From Alteromonas sp. a30 (GTDB taxonomy: Bacteria > Pseudomonadota > Gammaproteobacteria > Enterobacterales > Alteromonadaceae), in NCBI RefSeq assembly GCF_026788005.1, contig NZ_JABEPE010000006.1, positions 62,001 through 126,000 of the forward strand: 64,000 bases of DNA, written 5' to 3'. Under the pieces are notes generated by a model that saw nothing but the letters and a program-made list of their open reading frames with translations, was not told where the DNA came from and made no database searches. Positions 48,924 through 59,676 of this stretch are shown piece by piece. The number at the start of each line of letters is the position of its first letter. Positions within the stretch are counted from its first letter, which is position 1. The position numbers and the translations under genes are program-made.

Positions 48924-49205
48924 ATCACTCAGAATTGTGTGGTGGCTATGGGATCAGATTGCACAGGGCGTCATCAGCGAGATCGGACATGCGCTATGAA
49001 GCATCATGTCAATCATACATAGAAGAAAAGAACCCTCATCAATTTCAGAATCTAGGCATCTAATACCATGAGAGGGCTGCGAAAAAAGCCTCTCCATGAA
49101 CAATAAGTCCCTACGGTAGTAAGTGGCTTAGAGCTAAAAACAAAAAACCGCTTTTAGTCTTCACCAAAAGCGGTTTTTCAAAACAAGCGGGTGACTTATG
49201 CCATA
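48924..49205. other. Gap between elbB and gor
   Basis: The 340 bases between the two genes contain the elbB leader at the left and the gor terminator at the right (49143-49178). A short GAGTG/CACTC hairpin lies at 48921-48933. No coding frame with a ribosome site is visible. Confidence 0.4.
49143..49178 (-). terminator. Terminator after gor
   Basis: AAAAACCGCTTTT (49143-49155) pairs with AAAAGCGGTTTTT (49166-49178) over a 10-base loop, giving a 13-base stem that ends in a U run on the minus transcript. Confidence 0.85.
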
Positions 49206-50555
49206 TTAGGTCATAGTTACATATTCTTCCGCTGATGTTGGATGAATCGCTACGCAGGCATCAAAGTCGGCTTTGGTGGCACCCATTTTCATAGCAACGG
49301 CAAAACCTTGCAGGATTTCATCCATGCCGAGGCCAATTCCGTGCAGGCCAACTACTTTTTCATCTTCGCCAGCGCACACTAGCTTCATCTTTGTCATTTG
49401 GCGATGACGGGTCACGGCTGTGTACATTGCAGCAAAACCACTGTTATACACTTTTACATTGTCTTCCCCGTATTGCTCAATCGCTTCTTTTTCAGTTAAA
49501 CCAACTGTGCCAATAGCAGGATGGCTAAACATGACTGTTGCCACTAAGTCGTAATCCATTTTGGCTTCAGGCTTGCCGCCGAATAGTCTTTCAGAAAGCA
49601 AACGACCTGCTTTTACTGCCACTGGTGTAAGCTCAATCTTGCCGTTGATGTCACCCAACGCATAAATATTTGGTGCTGTGGTATTTTCAAACTCGTCGGT
49701 TTTAATATAACCGCGCTCATTTAGCTCAACGTCAGTGTTTTCTAACGCTAGATTTTCCGTTAAAGGAGAACGGCCAATAGCCCAAATGACTTTATCTACA
49801 ACTACCGATTTACCAGTAACAAACGTTAACGTTAGGCTGCCATCACTGTTCTTTTCAACTTTTTCAGGTGCGCTGTTTTTATGAAGTGTCGGGCCATGTT
49901 CCGCCATCATTTCAACTAACGTTGTGCTTAACATTTCGTCGAAATTACGGAGCGGTTTATCACCACGAACAACCAAATGGGCTTCAGACCCTAATGAATG
50001 CAATACGCCAGCAAGCTCTACCGCAATATAACCACCGCCGACAACGGCAACACGCTTGGGCTGCTCGTTAAGCGCGAAAAAACCATCTGAATCAATACCA
50101 AGGTCTGCCCCCGGAATATCTGGGAAAACGGGCTTTCCTCCCGTTGCAATCAAGATGTGATCGGCGGTGTACTCTTTGCCATTCACAGAAACAGTATTGT
50201 TATTAACGAAGTGGGCATAACCTTCAATGCGTGTAATACCGTTTTTCGCCAAAACACGATCATATGAGCCGTGGATACGATCAATATAAGCTTCACGATT
50301 TTCAACTAAGGTTTTCCAACTAAAGTTGTTAACAGTGACATCGAAACCGTAGTCCGGCGCATATAAATTGATCGCTTCAGCAACTTGTGCGCCAAACCAC
50401 ATGGCCTTTTTCGGCACACAACCCACGTTCACACAAGTACCGCCGACGACCTTACCTTCTATAAGGGCAACTTTTGCGCCACGCATTGCTGCACGATTTG
50501 CAGAAGCAATACCACCGCTACCTGCGCCTATACAAATATAATCAAAATCAGCCAT
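49206..50555 (-). CDS. gor: Glutathione reductase
   Basis: 449 residues. FAD-binding [17 protein letters not shown], redox-active disulfide Cys41-Cys46 ([13 protein letters not shown]), NADPH-binding [35 protein letters not shown] with arginines for the 2'-phosphate, [16 protein letters not shown] and the C-terminal catalytic HPTSAEE. Reduces glutathione disulfide with NADPH. Divergent from hsp20 over 284 bases. Confidence 0.95.
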   Translation of the reverse strand: MADFDYICIGAGSGGIASANRAAMRGAKVALIEGKVVGGTCVNVGCVPKKAMWFGAQVAEAINLYAPDYGFDVTVNNFSWKTLVENREAYIDRIHGSYDRVLAKNGITRIEGYAHFVNNNTVSVNGKEYTADHILIATGGKPVFPDIPGADLGIDSDGFFALNEQPKRVAVVGGGYIAVELAGVLHSLGSEAHLVVRGDKPLRNFDEMLSTTLVEMMAEHGPTLHKNSAPEKVEKNSDGSLTLTFVTGKSVVVDKVIWAIGRSPLTENLALENTDVELNERGYIKTDEFENTTAPNIYALGDINGKIELTPVAVKAGRLLSERLFGGKPEAKMDYDLVATVMFSHPAIGTVGLTEKEAIEQYGEDNVKVYNSGFAAMYTAVTRHRQMTKMKLVCAGEDEKVVGLHGIGLGMDEILQGFAVAMKMGATKADFDACVAIHPTSAEEYVTMT

Positions 50556-50839
50556 TGTTATCTCTTCGTTGTTGGTTCGGGCATTACTTTGAACTTTTCA
50601 GTCAAAAATGCAAATTGGTTTTTTCATAGGATAGATTCAATAAATTAGAAACACCTGTTGCAATATTTTTTACCAATTACTCATTACACGCTGATAAAAC
50701 CAAATTATTGATCTAAAGCAAAAGAGTATCTTGTGTTGTCTTGTAAAAAATCAACCCAAGCCTATGCTTATCTTACTGGTCTTGAAGATAAAACCTTGGA
50801 ACTTAAACCGATATTTCATTTTTTATTGAGGTAACAATT

Positions 50840-51313
50840 ATGAGTTTCTTCCCTAACATTTTTCATCATCATTCAAAAAGCCAACCGTCAGAGCTGCGTA
50901 AGCAGGTTGATAAGGTATTCGATAATTGGATGGCAGATTGGCCTATGGTTAACCCGTTTGATGAACGCTCAAGTGACTTTGTCAAGCCTGCTGTCGACGT
51001 TGCAGAGACCAAAGAACACTTTGAGATTAAAGCTGAATTGCCTGACATGAATAAGGACGATATTCATATTGAAGTGCAAGGTAATACACTGATTATTCAA
51101 GGCGAAAAGAAATTCGAAAAAGGAGACAAGAAAGAGAAAGGGTACCATTTGGTAGAACGCTCATATGGGGCGTTCAAGCGCATCATTCCGTTACCTTATG
51201 AAATTACAAGCGATGAGTCTGTTCATGCTAATTATAACAATGGACTACTTACAGTAACGGTTGATAAACCCGCCAAACAGGTGGAAAACCAACGAAAAGT
51301 CGAAATCAAATAG
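50840..51313 (+). CDS. Hsp20 / alpha-crystallin family small heat-shock protein
   Basis: 157 residues. An N-terminal arm (PNIFHHHSKSQPSELRKQVDKVFDNW) is followed by the alpha-crystallin domain (about 48-150): VKPAVDVAETKEHFEIKAELPDM split across beta strands, GNTLIIQGEKKFE, YHLVERSYGAFKRIIPLP and NNGLLTVTV. The C-terminal KPAKQVENQRKVEIK contains no classic IxI motif. It acts as an ATP-independent holdase. GAGGTAAC precedes the ATG. No firm sigma-32 promoter could be fixed in the upstream region. Confidence 0.92.
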   Translation: MSFFPNIFHHHSKSQPSELRKQVDKVFDNWMADWPMVNPFDERSSDFVKPAVDVAETKEHFEIKAELPDMNKDDIHIEVQGNTLIIQGEKKFEKGDKKEKGYHLVERSYGAFKRIIPLPYEITSDESVHANYNNGLLTVTVDKPAKQVENQRKVEIK

Positions 51314-51348
51314 AACTTTAAAAACACACTCAACTTAAGCAGTGCCTT

Positions 51349-51396
51349 GTCGCAAAAGAGGTCCGTTTAACGCTCAAACCTCTTTTGTGACATTTT
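51349..51396 (+). terminator. Terminator after the hsp20 gene
   Basis: GTCGCAAAAGAGGT (51349-51362) pairs with ACCTCTTTTGTGAC (51378-51391), 14 pairs with one G-U, then ATTTTC. Confidence 0.8.
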
Positions 51397-51886
51397 CAGC
51401 ACATATCATGTCAAAAAAGACACTTATACACTAAAAATAAGCACTCTTCTTAAGCTAAAAAATGGCCGTTTGGTAATGGCTTTGCTTGCGCCTGACGACG
51501 CTCAGCCCAACTACTAACAACAACGGTAATAATATCAAAAGTAAAAGCCAACATTCTAACGCTCCCGTATGAGATATTTTTGTCATGCCCAAAATTTGAC
51601 TGCTATCACTACTACTCGCTGCATAGTGCAGAATTCATGCCAACAGAGAATTTTATTTACCTATTTTCATTCTCTAAATAGACTATCGACCATTTTGGCG
51701 ATGACTTAACATGCGGTAAATAATTTTCTTAGTGTCACACTACCACTCAACAGGTAAGTTTTCTATACATTTTTGAATATCATTAACTTTGCTTTTTACA
51801 GAAAGAATCACGATTCCACTTGAGTTTTACTGTTTACGTCTTATTTAATGGTAATAACCAAGACAACGCCGACAGGATACTCATCT
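51397..51886. other. Gap between hsp20 and prlC
   Basis: About 490 bases. On the minus strand there is one plausible short gene (51450-51554). The remainder, 51560-51886, is AT-rich and should hold the prlC promoter; no clear -35/-10 pair or palindrome stands out. Confidence 0.4.
51450..51554 (-). CDS. Possible 34-residue small protein
   Basis: An ATG at 51554 with GGGAG seven bases upstream opens a 34-codon frame: hydrophobic N-terminal half (MLAFTFDIITVVVSSW), then basic and polar (AERRQAQAKPLPNGH). It could be a single-pass small membrane protein. There is no family recognition and the length makes chance occurrence possible. Confidence 0.3.
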   Translation of the reverse strand: MLAFTFDIITVVVSSWAERRQAQAKPLPNGHFLA

Positions 51887-53902
51887 ATGAGCCAATTCGA
51901 TTTACCTAAGTTTTCAGATGTTAAACCCGATCAAATCGAAACACAGCTAAAGCAATTTATCGCCAACTGCAAATTAACCGTTGAAGAAAAGTTAAAACAA
52001 TCCCATTTTACATGGGACAACCTCATCGCCCCTGTTGACGCTGCTGAAGATGAACTCAGCAAGTTTTGGTCGCCTATTTCCCACATGAATTCTGTCGTAA
52101 GTAGTGAGGAGTTACGCGAAGCGCACGACGCTTGTTTACCCCTATTATCTGAATACGGTACTTGGCTAGGGCAAAATAAAGCATTATTCGAAGCTCATGT
52201 TGCCATTAAAGAAGATGCATCATTCAATGACCTAACGACTGCACAGAAAAAAGTTGTTAACGACGCTATTCGCGATTTCAAGCTTTCTGGTGTTGCCTTA
52301 GAAGATGAAAAGAAACAACGCTATGGAGAAATAAAGTCCAAACTTTCGGAGCTGAGTTCTAAATTTAGCAATCAGGTAATGGACGCGACGCTAGGCTGGA
52401 ATAAACATATTACTGACGAGTCTGAACTAGCAGGCTTACCTGATTCAGCTAAAGCCGCAGCAGCTCAAGCCGCGAGACAACAAGACTTACAAGGCTGGCT
52501 TTTCACTCTAGATATTCCGAGTTACTTGCCTGTCATGACATATTGCGACAATCGCGCCTTACGTGAAGAAATGTACACCGCTTTCACCACTCGCGCTTCC
52601 GACGTTGGCCCAAATGCGGGGAAATGGGATAACGCACCTCTTATTGACGAAATACTGGCACTGCGAGCGGAGTTATCTGAGCTACTTGGTTTTAACAACT
52701 ATGCAGCATTGTCACTTGCAACAAAAATGGCAGAAAGCACTGAGCAGGTAAACAGCTTCTTGCATGATCTTGCCGTGCGCTCTAAACCACAAGCACAAAA
52801 AGAACGCCAAGAAGTCATCGACTTTGCACAGGCCGAATTTGGCGTGAGTGATCTCGCAGTTTGGGATATGCCTTACTATTCTGAAAAACTGAAACATGCC
52901 CAATACAATATTTCAGATGAGATGCTCCGTCCTTACTTCCCGGAAGAAAAAGTGGTTAACGGGATGTTTGAAGTCGTTTCTCGCTTGTATGGATTGAAGA
53001 TAGAGAAAGTGCCTGATGTGGATGTTTGGCACAAAGACGTTAGCTTCTACAAAATTACAGATGACAACGACGAGTTACGTGGAGGCTTCTATCTAGACCT
53101 CTACGCCAGACCGAAAAAGCGCGGCGGTGCGTGGATGGATGAATGCCGCACTCGCCACATCAAAATGGACGGTTCACTACAATTCCCAATTGCTTATTTA
53201 AACTGCAACTTTAGTGGTCCCGTTGATGGCAAGCCCGCCTTATTTACTCACGACGAAGTCATTACTTTATTCCACGAATTTGGGCATGGGCTCCATCACA
53301 TGTTAACCAAAGTTGATGTGATGGCCGTTTCCGGTATTAATGGTGTGCCTTGGGATGCAGTTGAGCTGCCCAGCCAGTTTTTAGAAAATTGGTGTTGGGA
53401 GAAAGACACCCTATCTTTCCTATCAGGTCACTACGAAACAGGGGAACCTCTGCCTGATGATCTATTAGAAAAAATGCTCCGCGCCAGAAACTTCCAATCG
53501 GCAATGCAGATGGTAAGACAACTTGAGTTTTCCATTTTCGATTTCCGGTTACACCAACACTACGATGCATCCACAAATGTACAGGCCGTATTAGATGAGG
53601 TTAGAAAAGAAGTCGCTGTAAATATCCCTCCGGCTTCCAACCGTTTCCAAAATGCATTTACTCACATTTTTGGTGGTGGCTACTCTGCTGGATACTACTC
53701 ATACAAATGGGCAGAGGTCTTATCTTCAGATGCGTATAGTCGCTTTGAAGAAGAAGGTATTTTTAACCGAGAAGTGGGTGACGCGTTTTTACATCACATT
53801 TTGGAACAAGGAGGTAGCGAAGAACCTATGGATTTATTCAAAGCATTCAGAGGTAGGGAACCGAGTATTGATCCTCTGCTACGTCACAGTGGCATTCAAT
53901 AG
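51887..53902 (+). CDS. prlC: Oligopeptidase A (M3 metallopeptidase)
   Basis: 671 residues from ATG 51887 (AGGA upstream); an ATG 13 codons earlier lacks a ribosome site and adds residues not seen in the family. The zinc site is FHEFGHGLHH (HEFGH at 463-467), with the third ligand Glu in WDAVELPSQFLENW. GRxxSIDPLLRHSGI at the end is typical of PrlC/OpdA. It degrades signal peptides and oligopeptides in the cytoplasm. Monocistronic. Confidence 0.95.
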   Translation: MSQFDLPKFSDVKPDQIETQLKQFIANCKLTVEEKLKQSHFTWDNLIAPVDAAEDELSKFWSPISHMNSVVSSEELREAHDACLPLLSEYGTWLGQNKALFEAHVAIKEDASFNDLTTAQKKVVNDAIRDFKLSGVALEDEKKQRYGEIKSKLSELSSKFSNQVMDATLGWNKHITDESELAGLPDSAKAAAAQAARQQDLQGWLFTLDIPSYLPVMTYCDNRALREEMYTAFTTRASDVGPNAGKWDNAPLIDEILALRAELSELLGFNNYAALSLATKMAESTEQVNSFLHDLAVRSKPQAQKERQEVIDFAQAEFGVSDLAVWDMPYYSEKLKHAQYNISDEMLRPYFPEEKVVNGMFEVVSRLYGLKIEKVPDVDVWHKDVSFYKITDDNDELRGGFYLDLYARPKKRGGAWMDECRTRHIKMDGSLQFPIAYLNCNFSGPVDGKPALFTHDEVITLFHEFGHGLHHMLTKVDVMAVSGINGVPWDAVELPSQFLENWCWEKDTLSFLSGHYETGEPLPDDLLEKMLRARNFQSAMQMVRQLEFSIFDFRLHQHYDASTNVQAVLDEVRKEVAVNIPPASNRFQNAFTHIFGGGYSAGYYSYKWAEVLSSDAYSRFEEEGIFNREVGDAFLHHILEQGGSEEPMDLFKAFRGREPSIDPLLRHSGIQ

Positions 53903-53938
53903 GGCTAGCTCAGTGCAATAACCAACTATCTCACCTTG

Positions 53939-53968
53939 ATTAGGGCTCGGCGTCGTTCGAGCCCTAAT
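53939..53968. terminator. Hairpin between prlC and a converging response regulator gene
   Basis: ATTAGGGCTCG (53939-53949) pairs perfectly with CGAGCCCTAAT (53958-53968) over an 8-base loop. No T run follows on the plus strand, so it may be a weak terminator or mRNA-stabilising hairpin for the two convergent genes. Confidence 0.5.
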
Positions 53969-53983
53969 ACAAAAGCACTCACA

Positions 53984-55096
53984 TTAAATTTTTTGTAAAC
54001 GATCAATCACTCTGCTCACAATGGCACATGTTTCTTCAGACTCCTCAAAGCCTCGGTTAATATCCTCCAACGCTCTATCCATTAACCTGTGCATGGCAGT
54101 TTCTTGATCCTCTTCTAAACCAAGACGAGGTACAAGCTCCCAAAAATCGTTAACAAGTTCCCGAAGCGCAACATGGCTATTACTCACACTGTCGCGTAGG
54201 CGACTAGAAGCATTACTTAATAAATTGCATATTTCCCGCACGGCATCTTGTCTTTCACGCGCATTAACAAGCTGCTGTTGTTTATTTAAGTTGTCAACTC
54301 GAACATCAAACGCCTCCATTAATACACATAAACTATCCCTTAGTCTTCCTGCCTTATCGCTATCCTCCGGCATGTTCAAAACTAACAAAGACGCACGTTG
54401 AAAGTTAAAAACAGCTCTTGATCCTCGCTCCCATATCCGACCTTGCTCTCTCACCATTGTAATAATTTGACTCTCAATAGGCGTGACTTGGCGTCCAGGG
54501 GTTGGCACATAGGTAGGTTCTTTAATTTTGTAGAAAAAGACTGTGCAACCTAAATCAAATTTCTTTAAACAAGAAAACAGAGCGTCACATAGTTGGTCAA
54601 AGTTACTCGAACAATTCATATCGCGCACAGCTTGCAATACACAGCCCATTTCACTTTGCGCCGACATTGCCTGCATCGCCGTGTCACTGGCTAAACTAAG
54701 CTGCTGTTTTAATGCAACCTGATTAGTGATTCGCTCCCTTGCTGCCTTAATCTTGGTATATAGCTCAATGATATCATAGGGTTTAAAAATATAGTCATCT
54801 GCTCCAGCCTCCAAGCCTTTCAAGCGCTCATCAACGGATGTATGGGAAGACAAAAAGACCACCGTTGTATTGTAGGCTTCGAAATCCCTCTTTATGACTC
54901 TGCATATGTCATAGCCACTCTCACCATTAACTTGTGTTTCGGTAATCACAAGCGCCGGCAAATGCATTTTAAGGGAGCTTAACAATGCCTCTCCAGAGTT
55001 GAAAAAATGAAGATCTTTTTCTTCCGCTAGGATGCCTTCCAAAATCTCCCTTTCAATATCGTTAGGCTCCAAAATACAGATTGCACAATCCGCCAT
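53984..55096 (-). CDS. Receiver-domain protein with Glu at the phosphoacceptor position
   Basis: 370 residues. Residues 1-125 form a CheY-like receiver (AICILEPNDIEREIL, VFLSSHTSVDERLKGLEAGADDYIFKPYD with the conserved Lys). Where other receivers have Asp at the end of strand 3, this reads ALVITETQVNGESGYD, giving Glu53. The acidic pair is also altered (LEPND for VDDD). The rest (about 130-370) is alpha-helical with a GAF-like middle (FDLGCTVFFYKIKEP) and a coiled-coil C-terminus. Glu may mimic permanent phosphorylation. Monocistronic; no kinase nearby. Confidence 0.72.
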   Translation of the reverse strand: MADCAICILEPNDIEREILEGILAEEKDLHFFNSGEALLSSLKMHLPALVITETQVNGESGYDICRVIKRDFEAYNTTVVFLSSHTSVDERLKGLEAGADDYIFKPYDIIELYTKIKAARERITNQVALKQQLSLASDTAMQAMSAQSEMGCVLQAVRDMNCSSNFDQLCDALFSCLKKFDLGCTVFFYKIKEPTYVPTPGRQVTPIESQIITMVREQGRIWERGSRAVFNFQRASLLVLNMPEDSDKAGRLRDSLCVLMEAFDVRVDNLNKQQQLVNARERQDAVREICNLLSNASSRLRDSVSNSHVALRELVNDFWELVPRLGLEEDQETAMHRLMDRALEDINRGFEESEETCAIVSRVIDRLQKI

Positions 55097-55319
55097 AAAT
55101 TAATTCTCCAGAATACAACTTCAGACTCAATTAGATGAGGTTGTAGCAAATACCTAAGGGATAAATCTTATAAATGAGTGTAGTCGAGATTATTGATTTG
55201 TCGCCTTATACTTAATTCCAATCAAACAGCGACCTTCCCTTTAAATCCGTGCTTGTGGTATCTGTTTTTCTGTTACACTATGCCACCGTTTGTTAAACGA
55301 ATTTCCAGGCTAATTTTGC

Positions 55320-56081
55320 ATGAACAATGAAAATATCCCCGAAAATACAACTCACTTTGGCTTTAAACAGGTAGAGAAAACAGACAAAGCCTCAATGGTG
55401 GCAGAAGTATTTCATTCAGTGGCGGATAAATACGATGTGATGAACGATGTAATGTCATTGGGTATTCACCGTTTATGGAAACGTTATGCGATTGACTGTA
55501 GTGGTATTCGCCCCGGACAAAAGGTATTAGATCTTGCTGGTGGAACCGGCGACCTCGCCGCTAAATTTTCTCGTTTAACAGGCCCTAAAGGGCAAGTCAT
55601 TGTAGCCGACATTAATGCCAGTATGTTGCAGGTTGGCCGCGATAGACTGCGGGACAAAGGCATCGTTGGCAACGTTGAATGGGTTCAGGCCGATGCAGAA
55701 CATTTGCCCTTTCCAGAAAACCATTTTGATTTAGTTACCATTGCCTTTGGTCTTCGCAACGTTACCGATAAAGACCAAGCATTACGTTCTATGTATCGAG
55801 TCTTAAAGCCCGGTGGTCGCTTGCTGGTACTTGAGTTTTCAAAGCCTGAAAGCGAAACCTTCAGTAAAATCTATGACTGGTACTCATTCAACTTATTGCC
55901 CAATATGGGTAAAGTCATTGCGAATGATGCCGAAAGCTATCAATACCTGGCAGAATCCATCCGAATGCATCCTGATCAGGAAACACTTAAATCCATGATG
56001 GATAGCGCCGGCTTCGAACAAACAAGTTATCACAATCTAACCGGCGGTATCGTTGCTTTACATAGAGGCTTTAAATTCTGA
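55320..56081 (+). CDS. ubiE: Ubiquinone/menaquinone C-methyltransferase
   Basis: 253 residues. Class I methyltransferase: [47 protein letters not shown]-binding [28 protein letters not shown] and [10 protein letters not shown] match UbiE/MenG across the whole length. It methylates the quinone ring at C2. Its TGA overlaps the ATG of ubiJ by one base. Confidence 0.96.
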   Translation: MNNENIPENTTHFGFKQVEKTDKASMVAEVFHSVADKYDVMNDVMSLGIHRLWKRYAIDCSGIRPGQKVLDLAGGTGDLAAKFSRLTGPKGQVIVADINASMLQVGRDRLRDKGIVGNVEWVQADAEHLPFPENHFDLVTIAFGLRNVTDKDQALRSMYRVLKPGGRLLVLEFSKPESETFSKIYDWYSFNLLPNMGKVIANDAESYQYLAESIRMHPDQETLKSMMDSAGFEQTSYHNLTGGIVALHRGFKF

Positions 56082-56725
56082 TGCCAGCTAAACAACTTGC
56101 CGGTGGCGCAATAGAAGCGCTGTTAAACACCATCATAAAACTCGATCCAATTTCTGCGAAACGCCTACAACCTTTGCAGGATAAGCGCTTGAAAGTCAGT
56201 ATCAAAGAGCTTCCTTGGCCGCTAACATTTGCCTTTTCTGATCGTGTTGATGTGTTAACGCAAGTTGATGCAGCTCAAAGCACAAATAAACTTGAACCCT
56301 CGGCTGATTGCCATATCAGCTTACAAATGGGTACGCTCAGCGAATTAAAAGATAGCAGCCAAATTACACGCCTCATCCAAGAAAAACGCTTAGATCTAGA
56401 AGGCGATATTCACGTTGCCCAACACTTTAGTACACTGGTTAAAGACCTCAATATTGACTGGGAAGAGCACCTTTCACGTTATGTAGGGGATGTCGCTGCA
56501 CACCAGTTTTTCTTGATGGCAGAGAAAGCAAAAGTCCGTTTATCACATGGATTACAACACATATCGACCATGCTCAAAGAAGGTGCGATAGAAGAAAAAA
56601 AGCTGATTCCTCATGCGGTAGAGATTGAACAGTTTGTATCGGATATAAGCTCGCTTCGCGGACAAGTCGGCCGACTTGAAGCCCGCATCGAACACTTAGT
56701 TAATCAAGCCAAAACCCAAAACTAA
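56081..56725 (+). CDS. ubiJ: UbiJ, SCP2-domain ubiquinone biosynthesis accessory factor
   Basis: 214 residues. N-terminal SCP2-like lipid-binding domain (about 10-115: LKVSIKELPWPLTFAF, CHISLQMGTLSEL, DLEGDIHVAQHFSTLVKDLNIDWEEHLSRYVGD) and a C-terminal coiled coil (about 175-212, VSDISSLRGQVGRLEARIEHL). Works with UbiK and other Ubi proteins in the aerobic ubiquinone complex. It lies between ubiE and ubiB, the canonical order. Confidence 0.92.
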   Translation: MPAKQLAGGAIEALLNTIIKLDPISAKRLQPLQDKRLKVSIKELPWPLTFAFSDRVDVLTQVDAAQSTNKLEPSADCHISLQMGTLSELKDSSQITRLIQEKRLDLEGDIHVAQHFSTLVKDLNIDWEEHLSRYVGDVAAHQFFLMAEKAKVRLSHGLQHISTMLKEGAIEEKKLIPHAVEIEQFVSDISSLRGQVGRLEARIEHLVNQAKTQN

Positions 56726-56743
56726 TATTGAGAAGGACAAGCG

Positions 56744-58372
56744 GTGAGAATTAAGCGCTTTTACACCATTGCAAAAACGTTATTACAACACGGGTTAGAT
56801 GAATGGATCCCTAAGCGCTTTCTCCCTTGGTATATCCGCTATTTAAAAGTGATGTTGTTTTGGATGCGTAATCGTTATCCAGAGCACAACCGCGGGCAAC
56901 GTTTGCGCTTAGCTTTGCAAACCTTAGGGCCAGTTTTCGTCAAATTTGGTCAAATGCTATCAACACGACGCGATATTCTTCCCCCCGACATCGCCACTGA
57001 ACTCGCGATTTTACAAGACAACGTAGAGCCATTCAGCGGTGATGAGGCCATTAGTATTATTCTGCGCTCTCTCGGCATTAACTCATTAGATGAAATCTTC
57101 TCCGAATTCGATACAACAGCGCTAGCGTCAGCGTCTATTGCGCAAGTACATGCAGCAACCTTGCGCTTAGATGCTGAAAAAGTCGTCGTGAAAGTAACTC
57201 GACCGGGCATTGCCAAAACCATACAAGCGGATCTTGAACTAATGCGCTCCTTTGCGGTGATAGCGCAAAAATTACTGCCCGATGGCAAGCGCTTGCGTCC
57301 AATAGAAGTCGTGGAAGAATACCGTAAAACCATTATTGATGAACTCGATCTGATGCGAGAGTCTGCCAATGGCATTCAATTAGCACGTAATTTCGAAAAC
57401 TCAAAATCGTTGCATATCCCCTATATTTACGCCGATTACTGCACCAAAGACGTAATCGTCATGGAACGCATTAAAGGTGTCCCCGTTTCCGACATAGACA
57501 CGCTCATTAGTAAAAATGTCAACTTGAAAGTGTTGGCTGAACGTGGGGTAGAGGTGTTTTTCACACAAGTGTTCCGCGATAGTTTCTTCCATGCCGACAT
57601 GCATCCTGGCAATATTTTCGTGGATGCATCCAACCCTGATGCCCCCAAATATATCGCTATTGATTTTGGCATTGTTGGTACATTAAACCGTGAAGACAAG
57701 CGCTATTTAGCAGAAAACTTTGTGGCCTTCTTTAACAGTGACTATCGCAAAGTAGCAGAGCTACATGTCGACTCAGGTTGGGTGCCTTACGACACTAACA
57801 TCGACGAATTCGAAATTGCTATCCGTACCGTTTGTGAGCCAATATTCCACAAGCCCTTGGCCGAAATTTCATTTGGTCATGTACTATTGCAACTATTCAA
57901 CACAGCAAGACGCTTTAACATGGTTGTGCAGCCACAGTTAGTGCTACTGCAAAAAACCCTGCTCTACATTGAAGGACTTGGACGTCAGCTTTATCCACAA
58001 TTAGATTTGTGGCAAACCGCCAAACCCTTCCTTGAAAATTGGATGAAAGAGCAAGTTGGATTTAGCGCTATGTTTAAAAAGGTTCAGGCGAACTTTCCTT
58101 ATTGGACGGAAAAAATGCCAGAAGTACCGGACCTACTTTACGACTCATTAAAACAAGTAAAGTTGCTGCCTGAAAAGCAAAGAGTTTGGTTTGAAACGCA
58201 AGCCAAAATTGAACGTTTGAGCCGCAAAACACAGTTTTACACGCTCATAGGCTCCACTTTTTGTATTGGTGGTTTGATCCTACCGTTACACGGATTACAT
58301 ATCGTGTATGCCGCTGTCACCGTTGGTATTGGCTTTGGTTGTTGGGCCAAGGCTTTCTTGACCCGTAAATAA
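56744..58372 (+). CDS. ubiB: UbiB, atypical kinase-like ubiquinone biosynthesis protein
   Basis: 542 residues. ADCK/UbiB family: [19 protein letters not shown] with the KxGQ motif, [14 protein letters not shown] in place of a glycine-rich loop, [10 protein letters not shown] with the lysine, [11 protein letters not shown] and [12 protein letters not shown] as catalytic and metal loops. Two C-terminal transmembrane helices (about 495-540). Start is GTG with AAGGA upstream. It ends 3 bases from the opposing acyltransferase gene. Confidence 0.95.
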   Translation: MRIKRFYTIAKTLLQHGLDEWIPKRFLPWYIRYLKVMLFWMRNRYPEHNRGQRLRLALQTLGPVFVKFGQMLSTRRDILPPDIATELAILQDNVEPFSGDEAISIILRSLGINSLDEIFSEFDTTALASASIAQVHAATLRLDAEKVVVKVTRPGIAKTIQADLELMRSFAVIAQKLLPDGKRLRPIEVVEEYRKTIIDELDLMRESANGIQLARNFENSKSLHIPYIYADYCTKDVIVMERIKGVPVSDIDTLISKNVNLKVLAERGVEVFFTQVFRDSFFHADMHPGNIFVDASNPDAPKYIAIDFGIVGTLNREDKRYLAENFVAFFNSDYRKVAELHVDSGWVPYDTNIDEFEIAIRTVCEPIFHKPLAEISFGHVLLQLFNTARRFNMVVQPQLVLLQKTLLYIEGLGRQLYPQLDLWQTAKPFLENWMKEQVGFSAMFKKVQANFPYWTEKMPEVPDLLYDSLKQVKLLPEKQRVWFETQAKIERLSRKTQFYTLIGSTFCIGGLILPLHGLHIVYAAVTVGIGFGCWAKAFLTRK

Positions 58373-58375
58373 CGG

Positions 58376-59584
58376 CTAGATATCGCCTTCTAGCTCCACA
58401 AAAGGTGCTAGCGCCTCGCCATTTTTTACCGCGATTTGATTAAACACTGGCGCAGCATATGCGCTGTAGCCTTCTTGCTTCACTGCTTCTGGATAGGGAG
58501 CAAAACGCGCAATTAAATAAGCTTTCGCCTTTTCAATTTCAGCATTCGTTATCGTGCCTTTTACCTCTTGCAGTTGCGATTCCGTTAATGGGTTGTCCAC
58601 TAACATAGCGGCGGCGATATTGGTTGGCATCAAGACATAGTGACCAATAATAGAACGCTCAATTTCCGAGGCAACAGCTTTGGCATTTTCGAACGAAAAT
58701 ACCTCCGATGCAGACAGCACCTTGTCAAAGTGAACATTGACACGACCTTTTTCACCCTGAATACCACTCGCAATACTGAGAATATCCTCATTGTGCTGTT
58801 TCTCATATTGTCCAGAAGCCTTACGTTCATACAACTCCAATGCTTTAGACACATCACATGGATCGTATTCATAGGAGATCGACACCGGCACAATGCGTAA
58901 CGCATGAATATACTCCTCCACCACTTGCGGTTTGGGTTTATTCAAAAGTAACATGGAGATCACCGCTGAATTAGTGAAGTCGTTACCATCTTTTGCTCGG
59001 CCTTCACGTTGTGCAATCCACATATTGGCGTTTTCTTCTGTCATTGAAACATATACGTATTTCGATAGCTGCTTACTTGCGAGCAGCTTTTGTCGCACTG
59101 TTTTCACCGAACGTTTCACTACAAAACTCTTATTTAAACGCATTAAATCGGCTATCCAATCTTTACCCAATAAGTTATCACCGATAGCAATACGCATGGT
59201 ATCGATACCATTTTGGTGCAAAGAAAGATTGATAAAAGCAGGATCCAGTACGATGTCACGATGGTTACTGATAAATAAATGCGGTTTATCGGGTGAGAGG
59301 TTTTCTACTCCCGTCACATTAATCCCATGAGTAGAGGTATCAATGACGTGGTGCATGTACTTTTCGATAATCAGTTGTAAATCACGAATACTATTGATTC
59401 GCTTCACTTTGCGTTTTAACGAAAAACGGGTAGCAGAAGCCAAAATAGGGCGTAAAAGACCCGGCCAAGAACTAAAACGAAAATCCAAAATAGTTTTTAT
59501 TAACTCAGGCTCGTTAACAAGCCTATCCAACACTGCCCTTACTTCATTGTCGCTGTAAGGACGAATGTCTTCAAAATCACTCAT
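58376..59584 (-). CDS. Glycerol-phosphate-type acyltransferase (PlsC superfamily)
   Basis: 402 residues. The acyltransferase motif I is SNHRDIVLDPAF (HxxxxD) near residue 108; KSFVVKRSVKT fits motif II. The protein is longer than PlsC, with a 70-residue N-terminal arm and a 150-residue C-terminal part unknown to me. It could acylate lysophosphatidate or another lipid acceptor. It is convergent with ubiB at 3 bases and shares no transcript with lipid genes. Confidence 0.78.
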   Translation of the reverse strand: MSDFEDIRPYSDNEVRAVLDRLVNEPELIKTILDFRFSSWPGLLRPILASATRFSLKRKVKRINSIRDLQLIIEKYMHHVIDTSTHGINVTGVENLSPDKPHLFISNHRDIVLDPAFINLSLHQNGIDTMRIAIGDNLLGKDWIADLMRLNKSFVVKRSVKTVRQKLLASKQLSKYVYVSMTEENANMWIAQREGRAKDGNDFTNSAVISMLLLNKPKPQVVEEYIHALRIVPVSISYEYDPCDVSKALELYERKASGQYEKQHNEDILSIASGIQGEKGRVNVHFDKVLSASEVFSFENAKAVASEIERSIIGHYVLMPTNIAAAMLVDNPLTESQLQEVKGTITNAEIEKAKAYLIARFAPYPEAVKQEGYSAYAAPVFNQIAVKNGEALAPFVELEGDI

Positions 59585-59676
59585 GTATTTACTACACCTT
59601 TTATTATTTGAACGCTGTCCGGTTACGCCAAGTTTCAGCTTTCCCTGTGCTGATTAAAACCCATGACGTGTGGAAG

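Noticed and set aside
50700-50839. Sigma-32 promoter for hsp20
   Set aside because: CTTGTAA followed by CCTATGCT and CTTGAAG followed by CCGATATT were both considered, but neither has an acceptable -10 block at proper spacing.
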